NCBI GenBank assembly: GCA_027318675.1
Contig: DAHVOT010000024.1
Location: 1-10,310, forward strand
Direction: 5' to 3'
Source: an archaeon
Lineage (GTDB): Archaea; Nanobdellota; Nanobdellia; Pacearchaeales; GW2011-AR1
DNA length: 10,310 bases
Shown here piece after piece: positions 4,439 through 10,310 of the stretch. The notes beneath the pieces were generated by a model that worked only from the letters and a program-made list of their open reading frames with translations, made no database searches and was not told the DNA's origin. The translations under genes were made by a program, and so were the position numbers. Position 1 is the first letter of the stretch. The number at the start of each line of letters is the position of its first letter.

Positions 4439-6616
4439 TTAACCACCCATTCCACCTATAACAATAATTGAAAGAGCGAAAAGAGCTAAAGAAGAAAAAA
4501 AGGCAGTCAAGAAATAAAATACAATCCCCTTTTTAAGATTCTGGCCTATTTTGCTTGTTTTTTCAAGTTCATCTTCACCAGAATCTATTGTTACTAATGT
4601 TCCAGTCAAGATAAAGATTACTTCTATTAAATAAACTCCTATTGCTATCTGTAAATAATATGGGGGAATCATATCTACAACATTAAACATGCTCAAAATA
4701 TTCGTAATTTGAGAAGACAAGGAAACATCCACCCCAGCAGAATCCATAAAGGTTTGTAAAACATTAAGGATAGAAGTAATCATCAAAGCCAAACCAATTA
4801 CTATTCCTGAAAGCAATGGTGCAAGGAAAGTCATATTGCTTTTCATTTCAGAAACTATTTCAGCTAAAATATCTTTAAGCCTTTCAGTTATTTTCTGAAT
4901 ATTTTTAACATACTCTGAAATACTCATTAAGCTCACTGCAGCAATTTTAAGCCCTTTCTTCGAAGATTCCACTAAGACCCTCATACTTGTTGCAATTAAA
5001 TCTGATGGATAAAATAAAATCACTCCTCTTCTAGAATCAAAGATTGCCTTCTCAACACTCATTCCCATTTGCTGAATATTGTAATTAACTCTCTTAAAAA
5101 ATTCCCCTGTAACAAGGCCCTTTGAAGAATCGGCAACTTTTCCAAAAACAAGTTCTGGAGGAGTTCCATCCCCTAATCTATTTCCTAGCTGAAATAAAGA
5201 ATTATTAAATTCTCTTTCTAATTGGTTTGTCTTCCCCCTTTCAACAATTATATTTTCGGTCTTATCTTTATATGCAATAGAGAAAAATAAAGCTACTCCC
5301 AAAGGAAAAAATAAACTTAAAAAAAGGGCAACAGCACCAAAAGGACCTGCAAATCCATCTCCTACTTCTTTAAAATCAAAAAGCATTATCTGAGATGCTC
5401 CCTCAAACTCTAGACCTAAATCTGCAAAAGAATAATCTTTTTGTAATCCCAAAATATCAGGTATTGGAGTATATTGAAAAATTAAAGGGAGCAAACTTAA
5501 AAGAATAAATGGTAGACAAATCAAAAATGCATACATATATGGGCCATTTGATTTGTATTGGGGATATAAAGGATTTTTTTCAAGATAAGAAGTTTCACCA
5601 TGTCCTCCTGGCCTTAAGGCAAGTATCTTATCAAGCATAAAAAATGCCAAAAAAGGGATAATCATAGTATATAAAATAAAAACATGAGACCATTTTATCA
5701 TTCCTTGCACCATTGCAGAGGCTAAGGGAATTAAAGCAATACCTAAAATAGGCAACATTATTGCAAGCATGTATACATTTGTTAATGGAGCCTTTACATC
5801 ATGGGTAAATTTAAGCATCTTATCATACACTCCATCTAAAACAACCTGTATTGCTTTTTCAAGAGTAGATATCCTTCTAACATTATCTGGCTCATATAAA
5901 CTACTCTCGATTAAATGAAATGATTCTATAAATTCTGTAGAATAATCTCTCCAACCCTCCAGATAATTATCCAAACTTTCTTTTATTGTGGGGAATTTTC
6001 CAATTTCAACATTATAAAAGACTTTTTTAAAATCTAATGCAAGAGGATATTGTAAATGTTCAGATGCAAATGCTATTGCTTTTTCTAAATTAGCTGTATG
6101 TCTCATATAAACCACAACATAGAGTATTGCTGGGACCATCTGAGAAGATGCTTTTAATCTCCATTTATTTGCAAATCTTGCTGGATAGCTACTAAAATAA
6201 TAAAATAAAAACATAGAAAAAGAAGTTATAAGAAAGAAAAACAAAACAGGAAAAGCTCCTTCTTCAGTCATAAACATATAAGCTAAAGAAGAAAGCAATC
6301 CAATGAAAAAAACAACAACAAAAACCATTACACTCAATGTTATTGCTTGCCAAGGTTCAATATTCATATGAGCTATTTCAATATCTCTTTTTATTTTCTC
6401 TTCATCTTTTTTAGAAGGATTCATCTTAACAACACTTCCAAGAGTGTTACACCATCTTTCATAATTAGTAAACTCTCTTTGAGTTTCTTCTTTAAATTTT
6501 AAATATGCCCTACTATCTTTTGTTGTAACAATATCTGTTGTACTTATCTCTCCTTCAATTTTCTTCCCATACTTTGCAAGAATTTCATCAACACTTGGTT
6601 TTTTATAAGGCGGCAT
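4439..6616 (-). CDS. Type IV pilus assembly platform, TadC/FlaJ (T2SS F) family, two-domain (725 aa)
   Basis: Inner-membrane platform that couples the ATPase to pilin insertion. A cytoplasmic N-terminus (1-90, with acidic/basic helices) is followed by membrane segments at about 91-115 and 122-142. A first cytoplasmic F-type helical domain (about 155-275, containing MVPAILYVVVYMRHTANLEKA) then leads into membrane segments 280-302, 311-329, 359-381 and 424-447. A second F-type domain (about 468-590, with LFQLGNRLGDGTPPELVFGK) follows, and then membrane segments near 596-620, 652-675 and 698-720, ending in IIVIGGMGG. The duplicated F domain is the family pattern; about 725 residues is long compared with archaellum FlaJ proteins (roughly 500-600). 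ATG 6616 has GAGGG at 6621-6625. It lies 67 bases downstream of the ATPase gene, the usual motor-platform pairing. Confidence 0.9.
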   Translation of the reverse strand: MPPYKKPSVDEILAKYGKKIEGEISTTDIVTTKDSRAYLKFKEETQREFTNYERWCNTLGSVVKMNPSKKDEEKIKRDIEIAHMNIEPWQAITLSVMVFVVVFFIGLLSSLAYMFMTEEGAFPVLFFFLITSFSMFLFYYFSSYPARFANKWRLKASSQMVPAILYVVVYMRHTANLEKAIAFASEHLQYPLALDFKKVFYNVEIGKFPTIKESLDNYLEGWRDYSTEFIESFHLIESSLYEPDNVRRISTLEKAIQVVLDGVYDKMLKFTHDVKAPLTNVYMLAIMLPILGIALIPLASAMVQGMIKWSHVFILYTMIIPFLAFFMLDKILALRPGGHGETSYLEKNPLYPQYKSNGPYMYAFLICLPFILLSLLPLIFQYTPIPDILGLQKDYSFADLGLEFEGASQIMLFDFKEVGDGFAGPFGAVALFLSLFFPLGVALFFSIAYKDKTENIIVERGKTNQLEREFNNSLFQLGNRLGDGTPPELVFGKVADSSKGLVTGEFFKRVNYNIQQMGMSVEKAIFDSRRGVILFYPSDLIATSMRVLVESSKKGLKIAAVSLMSISEYVKNIQKITERLKDILAEIVSEMKSNMTFLAPLLSGIVIGLALMITSILNVLQTFMDSAGVDVSLSSQITNILSMFNVVDMIPPYYLQIAIGVYLIEVIFILTGTLVTIDSGEDELEKTSKIGQNLKKGIVFYFLTAFFSSLALFALSIIVIGGMGG

Positions 6617-6620
6617 AATT

Positions 6621-6625
6621 CCCTC
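6621..6625 (-). promoter_or_regulatory. Shine-Dalgarno site of the platform gene
   Basis: GAGGG on the minus strand, 4 bases before the ATG at 6616. A possible TATA element (TTTATTAAT, 6653-6661) further upstream would give a leader of about 15 bases including this site, so the gene may be read both from the ATPase mRNA and from its own promoter. Confidence 0.55.
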
Positions 6626-6683
6626 TTTATTTTATTTTCATTAACCAAAAAGAATTAATAAATCTTTGGCAAACCTAGCAAAA

Positions 6684-8972
6684 TTAGATAATATTTTTTT
6701 TAATTTCCTTGTTTAACCATTCTTGCCATACAGGGAAAACTCTTTCACTCACAGGCAATCCCACTTCTTGTATAATTTCATCTGAAATTCTATGGAATGC
6801 ATGATTAGACAAAGTATTGAATTTAGATTCGAGCAAATCCATATTTCCAACTTTTTTAGCAATATCTATCAATTCTTTTTTCATCTTAGCCCTTAAAAGG
6901 ATGTTATCATAAACAGCATCCCAATTTCCAGCCCATCCTTTTACATTAGAAGCAACATTTTTTATTATTTCACTATCTCCATTTATTAAATCTTCAGTAG
7001 GTTCTACTTCATCTTTTTCAATATTATATTTCATCAAGTCAACAAAACCTTTTTCTGCAAGAGGATCTTTAGTCCAATGCTTCCTTACTTCAGAAAGTTG
7101 AATTAACCTTTTCCAAGCATGCAATCCGTCTGGAGATTTAATTGGATTACACACGACTATTGAATCTGTAGCTTTAAAACTAGTAATAGGAACTCCTAAA
7201 TCATTAACTACTCTATCAAACACTCCATAAGGAGATGCTCCATGAATTGTCCCTGCAACAACATTTGCAAGAGCTCCAACTCTCATGGCTTCATAAAGTG
7301 CTTTTGCTTCAACACTTCTTACTTCTCCAATAATTAAACAACTGTCCCCTAATCTTAAACTTGTTCTTATTCCATCATCAGCAGAAACTTCTGTAGTAGT
7401 TTTCAAAAGAGCTGAACGAACTTTCATTCTTAAAATATCATAGCCCAATCTTCTCAAGGACTCAACAGGCAATTCCAAAGAATCCTCAATAACAATTATT
7501 CTGTGTTTAGGCACAATTTCTAACATCAAACTCCCAAGCAAAGAAGTTTTACCTGAACTTCTTGTTCCAGCAACAAGCAAAGTTCTTGCCCCATCAATTA
7601 AAAAACTTAAAAGACCTGCTGCAAAAGGATTAAGCATTTTATTGTTCACAAAAAGCGGAAGAGTCCATGGGCTCTCTCTGTGTCTTCTTATTGAATAAGC
7701 TAAACCATCGCAGGATAATGGTTGCTGAACTATTGAGATTCTTGCTCTTAAATTTCCTATCTCTAACTGAGTATCTAAAATTGGATTTGCTTCATCAAGG
7801 GGTCTTCCAGAAATCATCCTGAATTTTGCAGCCCAAGAATCTGCATCTTCCTGGCTGGGGAGTATATTTGTAACACATTCATCATAATCTTGATGTCTCA
7901 CAAAAACAGGAGTTTGAGGTATAGGAGCATTCAAAGAAATATCTTGAAGATTTTTATCCTGAAGCAATACTTCTACAATACCAAAACCAATTGTATGCCT
8001 AACCAAAATAGACGCGAGTTTATTAAGTGAAGAATAATCCAATTTAACTCCTTTTGTCTGAGACAAATCTCTTATTAAATCTTTAGAAATATTCATAAAG
8101 ACCTGCCTTATTCTTTCAGTATCTGTAAACTCTTCTGCTTTTGGTTGGTGTTCAAGTAAAACGCTTCTTGCTAAATTTAAAATTGAACTTTGGTCTTCAG
8201 TTAATGTGTTCTCAGGAGGAACAATATGATAAATTAATTTAGATTCATCTTTCCTTCTTAAAATAGTTACAAAAGACTCATCATGTTCTCCATTAGAAAT
8301 TTTATATTGGGAGATTATTTCTGCATCAGAAGGCAAATCCGATACAAGCCTGGTAAAAGTAAAATTAGCAATAACATCTGGGCTGAAAAATCTGTGATAA
8401 ATTTCTCTCTCTCCTCTACGATATTCATTTGAAAATTGTTGAAAGGATTGAATAAGGTTTGTTTTAGAAAAAATATCCAAGATTTTTTCTATTACAGAAA
8501 TGTAATTTTTTTGATCAAGTCTTAAAAGGCCAGTAAATTTATCTGCAAGTATTTTAGCCTCAAGTAAAATTTTTCTAATATGAAAATATGCTGCAAAAGG
8601 ATCTTTCTTAAGAAGATACAAAAAAGAAAAAATTTCATTATATCGTTTAGGGAAAAATTCTGAATTAGAGGTTACCAATTTTTCTTGACTTAAAACTCTC
8701 TCCTGTTTAATAAGAAAAACATATAACTGAGCTACCTCAAGAAGATAACCTGTTTCTCTAAAATCATAATTATAATTTTTCTGTTGGACAAAAACTATCC
8801 TAGAAGCATTTGGATTTTCAATTAAAGAATCAATTGTTCTCTCCATTACTTCAGGATGATCTGCCAAACTAGGAACATAAGGAGCACCCATATAGTTAAT
8901 ATACAATACATCTTCTCCTCCTTCTCTCTTCACTTCATAAGAATAAAGTGCTTCACCTTTTTCAAATTGCAT
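6684..8972 (-). CDS. Type II/IV secretion system ATPase, VirB11/TadA/FlaI-type pilus motor (762 aa)
   Basis: Hexameric cytoplasmic ATPase that powers pilus assembly. From the ATG at 8972, the C-terminal ATPase core shows Walker A GTRSSGKTS (469-477), an Asp box IIVIEDSLEL (492-501), Walker B SCLIIGEVRS with Glu550 (544-553) and a His box GTIHG (574-578). Ahead of it is the usual N-terminal domain with NAPIPQTPVFVRHQ (348-361) and RMISGRPLDEANPILD (385-400). About 280 residues precede this as an unrecognised extension, and about 140 follow the core, so the protein is longer than typical FlaI (about 550). The frame opens at a TTG at 9017, but a TATA box (8994-9002) lies within that extension exactly 21 bases before the ATG, so the ATG is chosen. 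The platform gene follows directly. No paired retraction ATPase is present. Confidence 0.92.
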   Translation of the reverse strand: MQFEKGEALYSYEVKREGGEDVLYINYMGAPYVPSLADHPEVMERTIDSLIENPNASRIVFVQQKNYNYDFRETGYLLEVAQLYVFLIKQERVLSQEKLVTSNSEFFPKRYNEIFSFLYLLKKDPFAAYFHIRKILLEAKILADKFTGLLRLDQKNYISVIEKILDIFSKTNLIQSFQQFSNEYRRGEREIYHRFFSPDVIANFTFTRLVSDLPSDAEIISQYKISNGEHDESFVTILRRKDESKLIYHIVPPENTLTEDQSSILNLARSVLLEHQPKAEEFTDTERIRQVFMNISKDLIRDLSQTKGVKLDYSSLNKLASILVRHTIGFGIVEVLLQDKNLQDISLNAPIPQTPVFVRHQDYDECVTNILPSQEDADSWAAKFRMISGRPLDEANPILDTQLEIGNLRARISIVQQPLSCDGLAYSIRRHRESPWTLPLFVNNKMLNPFAAGLLSFLIDGARTLLVAGTRSSGKTSLLGSLMLEIVPKHRIIVIEDSLELPVESLRRLGYDILRMKVRSALLKTTTEVSADDGIRTSLRLGDSCLIIGEVRSVEAKALYEAMRVGALANVVAGTIHGASPYGVFDRVVNDLGVPITSFKATDSIVVCNPIKSPDGLHAWKRLIQLSEVRKHWTKDPLAEKGFVDLMKYNIEKDEVEPTEDLINGDSEIIKNVASNVKGWAGNWDAVYDNILLRAKMKKELIDIAKKVGNMDLLESKFNTLSNHAFHRISDEIIQEVGLPVSERVFPVWQEWLNKEIKKNII

Positions 8973-8993
8973 ACTCCAAAAAATAGTTTGTAG

Positions 8994-9002
8994 TTTAAAA
9001 TA
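8994..9002 (-). promoter_or_regulatory. TATA box of the ATPase gene
   Basis: The minus strand reads TATTTTAAA, preceded by a purine-rich ACAAAA (BRE-like) and separated by 21 bases from the ATG at 8972. It implies a leaderless transcript and excludes the upstream TTG at 9017 as the start. Confidence 0.55.
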
Positions 9003-9022
9003 TTTTGTATAATCCAAACAAA

Positions 9023-9028
9023 TTTAAA
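9023..9028 (+). promoter_or_regulatory. TATA box of the coiled-coil operon
   Basis: TTTAAA within CAAATTTAAACT, with 21 bases to the ATG at 9050. It stands back to back with the ATPase TATA box, 20 bases apart, forming a compact divergent promoter that would coordinate both arms of the locus. Confidence 0.55.
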
Positions 9029-9049
9029 CTCGCTTTACATTTATGAAAT

Positions 9050-9394
9050 ATGGTTGAAGAGGAGTATGAAAACCAATATTTTACAGAGATAAGTACAAAA
9101 ATAAGAGACTTGGAAGATAAACAAAGAATAATAAAAGATAGAGTTCTATTAATCGGACAAAATCTTATAGAAATGAAAGAAGAAATACATTCTGCTTTCT
9201 TGGGAATTAAAAAAGAAATAGAAATTTTGAAAAGAGATACAGAAAGATTAAAATCCTTTTTCGAAAGCGCTTCATCAGAATTTTCAAAATTTGCAAAAAA
9301 AGAAGAATTAGAAATTCTTTCAAAGCAAGCAAAAATGTTCCAACCACTGGAATTTGCAACAAAAGCAGATTTAGAAAAATTAAAAAACAACTAA
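9050..9394 (+). CDS. Coiled-coil protein, putative cytoplasmic pilus accessory factor (114 aa)
   Basis: A highly charged, helical protein without membrane segment or signal. Heptad-like spacing of Ile/Leu runs through about 14-80 (EISTKIRDLEDKQRIIKDRV, then IEMKEEIHSAFLGIKKEIEI), followed by a short second part, KKEELEILSKQAKMFQPLEF at 83-102, and a Lys-rich end. That second motif is one I recall from DPANN proteins near pilus genes. The protein is divergently transcribed from the pilus ATPase and leads a two-gene unit with another coiled-coil protein. By position it recalls the cytoplasmic archaellum proteins FlaC/D/E, but no diagnostic FlaC/E domain is visible, so this is analogy only. The ATG at 9050 fits the TATA box; an earlier ATG at 9043 runs into a stop after four codons. 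Confidence 0.78.
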   Translation: MVEEEYENQYFTEISTKIRDLEDKQRIIKDRVLLIGQNLIEMKEEIHSAFLGIKKEIEILKRDTERLKSFFESASSEFSKFAKKEELEILSKQAKMFQPLEFATKADLEKLKNN

Positions 9395-9409
9395 ACACTT
9401 GAATAAAAA

Positions 9410-10141
9410 ATGGGAATATTAGAAGATATAAATACAATGAAAGCACAGGGGATGCAAGATAGTGAAATAACTAAAAACCTAAAAGAAAAAGGTGCCTCTC
9501 CCAAGGCAATTGAAGACGCATTTAATCAATTCAGAATAAAAAACGCTATTTCTGCTGAATATACTGGAGAAGAAAATATGGAACCTTCAATAATGAAAAA
9601 TCAACCTGCTCCTCCTGCTCCTCAATCCTCTCCATTATATACTCCCAAAACACAAGAAATAGAACATGATTCTAGAGAATTTTACTCTCCACAACCAATG
9701 ACTCCTCAGATGCAACAATTTGATGAAAACATGCAAAATCAAATGTATGGTATGGAATATGGGCAGGAACAATACATGCCACAAGAAGTATACTCTGAGG
9801 CGCAAATGCAAGGAGGAGGATATGATACAGATACTATAATTGAGATAGCAGAACAAGTTTTTTCTGAGAAGATAAAGAGAGAACAAAAACAAATAAATTC
9901 TCTTAATGAATTTGCAACTCTTGTTGAAACAAGAATAACAAATGATCATGAAAGAATAAAACGCATAGAATCTATAATTGATAAATTGCAAATAGCCATA
10001 CTTGAAAAAATAGGTTCTTATGGAAAAGATTTAGATTCAATAAAAAATGAGATGGGGATGATGCAAGAATCTTTTGAAAAGATGGTACCTGTTCTTCATG
10101 AAAGAGATGAAGAAAGAAAAACAACAAAAGGAAGAAAATAA
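9410..10141 (+). CDS. Protein with small N-terminal helical domain, low-complexity linker and C-terminal coiled coil (243 aa)
   Basis: Three regions are visible. Residues 3-43 form a small helical domain (MKAQGMQDSEITKNLKEKGA, then SPKAIEDAFNQF), similar in outline to UBA-like or winged binding modules. Residues about 55-137 are a disordered linker rich in Pro, Gln, Met and Tyr (QPAPPAPQSSP, MQNQMYGMEYGQEQYMPQE). Residues about 138-228 form a charged coiled coil starting YDTDTIIEIAEQVFSEKI and including RIKRIESIIDKLQIAILEKI. There is no membrane segment or signal, so it is cytoplasmic. It follows the other coiled-coil gene by 15 bases with neither promoter nor Shine-Dalgarno site visible, so the two are probably co-transcribed. 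The DTDTIIEIAEQVF coil is familiar from DPANN genomes. A scaffold linking filament base, motor or cell pole is a reasonable guess, not shown. Confidence 0.82.
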   Translation: MGILEDINTMKAQGMQDSEITKNLKEKGASPKAIEDAFNQFRIKNAISAEYTGEENMEPSIMKNQPAPPAPQSSPLYTPKTQEIEHDSREFYSPQPMTPQMQQFDENMQNQMYGMEYGQEQYMPQEVYSEAQMQGGGYDTDTIIEIAEQVFSEKIKREQKQINSLNEFATLVETRITNDHERIKRIESIIDKLQIAILEKIGSYGKDLDSIKNEMGMMQESFEKMVPVLHERDEERKTTKGRK

Positions 10142-10188
10142 AATTTCTTAAATAAATTAATCTAAATTATTAAATAATAAAAGTAAGA

Positions 10189-10310
10189 TTATCTTGTAGG
10201 ATTTCTAACAGGAGCATCACCTATCTTCACTTTTCCGCTTCCCTGAAAAATTATCCATAAAACAAATATTAATCCTAAAATTATCACCCCTAATCCTAAA
10301 AGGTCTGTAA
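10189..10310 (-). CDS. C-terminal end of a membrane protein (5' end beyond window)
   Basis: The last 39 residues of a minus-strand frame entering from the right edge: a hydrophobic helix, LLGLGVIILGLIFVLWIIF, then a polar basic tail, QGSGKVKIGDAPVRNPTR, and a TAA stop. The frame is open to the window edge without stops. It converges on the coiled-coil operon, with 47 bases between the two stop codons. Too little is present for an identity, and no prepilin signal can be checked because the start is outside. It could be another small membrane protein of the locus or unrelated. Confidence 0.6.
   Translation of the reverse strand, partial: TDLLGLGVIILGLIFVLWIIFQGSGKVKIGDAPVRNPTR

Noticed and set aside
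8973..9017. TTG start adding 15 residues to the ATPase
   Set aside because: The TATA-like box at 8994-9002 lies within this stretch at the right distance from the ATG at 8972, so the extension is probably not transcribed.
8995..9446. Minus-strand frames of 131 and 79 codons
   Set aside because: Antisense to the 114-aa coiled-coil gene; Phe/Leu/Ser-rich shadows of Lys/Glu-rich coding sequence.
9635..9991. 118-codon minus-strand frame
   Set aside because: Antisense shadow of the 243-aa gene; no start signals.
605..10141. Canonical archaellum (fla/arl) operon
   Set aside because: Motor, platform, peptidase and pilin-like genes are present, but no FlaH, FlaF, FlaG or recognisable FlaD/E domain; the many diverse prepilins argue for another type IV filament.
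10142..10188. Hairpin terminator between the convergent genes
   Set aside because: Only a short AT dyad (ATTATT/AATAAT) with almost no loop; no stable stem or T-run on the plus strand. The minus strand is T-rich but not distinctive.

Overview
The window reads as AT-rich genomic DNA from a small-genome archaeon, most likely a DPANN lineage of the Pacearchaeota/Woesearchaeota type (Nanobdellota). The evidence is archaeal-style type IV pilus machinery, TATA boxes at a fixed distance from start codons instead of bacterial -35/-10 elements, tightly packed genes, and several pilin-like N-termini that I recognise from memory as common in those groups. The lineage call is an inference; there is no rRNA or other marker gene here.

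Nearly the whole window is one type IV pilus / archaellum-like (type IV filament) locus. From right to left on the minus strand: a secretion-family ATPase motor (8972 down to 6684), a two-domain TadC/FlaJ-type membrane platform (6616 to 4439), then nine tightly packed small genes (4387 to 1021), a separately promoted pilin-like gene (940 to 605), a 37-residue basic protein (571 to 458) and the start of an A24-family prepilin peptidase that runs off the left edge (427 to 1). Eight of the small proteins carry a class III (prepilin) signal, a KKG/KRG/KKA motif followed at once by a hydrophobic helix. Two more (33 and 54 residues) have the helix but no signal. On the plus strand, divergent from the ATPase, are two soluble coiled-coil proteins (9050-9394 and 9410-10141). 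The C-terminal end of an unrelated-looking one-helix membrane protein enters from the right edge (10310 to 10189, minus strand).

Proposed working model: the peptidase trims the prepilins, the ATPase drives the platform, and the platform assembles the trimmed pilins into a filament or pseudopilus. The coiled-coil proteins would be cytoplasmic accessory factors, by analogy with archaellum FlaC/D/E but without visible homology. No FlaH, FlaF or FlaG is visible, so this is a pilus-like system and not a standard archaellum.

Six transcription starts can be proposed. In each case a TATA-like box ends exactly 21 bases before a start codon, which implies leaderless mRNAs. Several downstream genes instead have Shine-Dalgarno sequences or overlap the preceding gene. 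No gene-free stretch exceeds 300 bases; the longest is 80 bases (941-1020). No tRNA, rRNA, CRISPR, insertion sequence or origin was seen.
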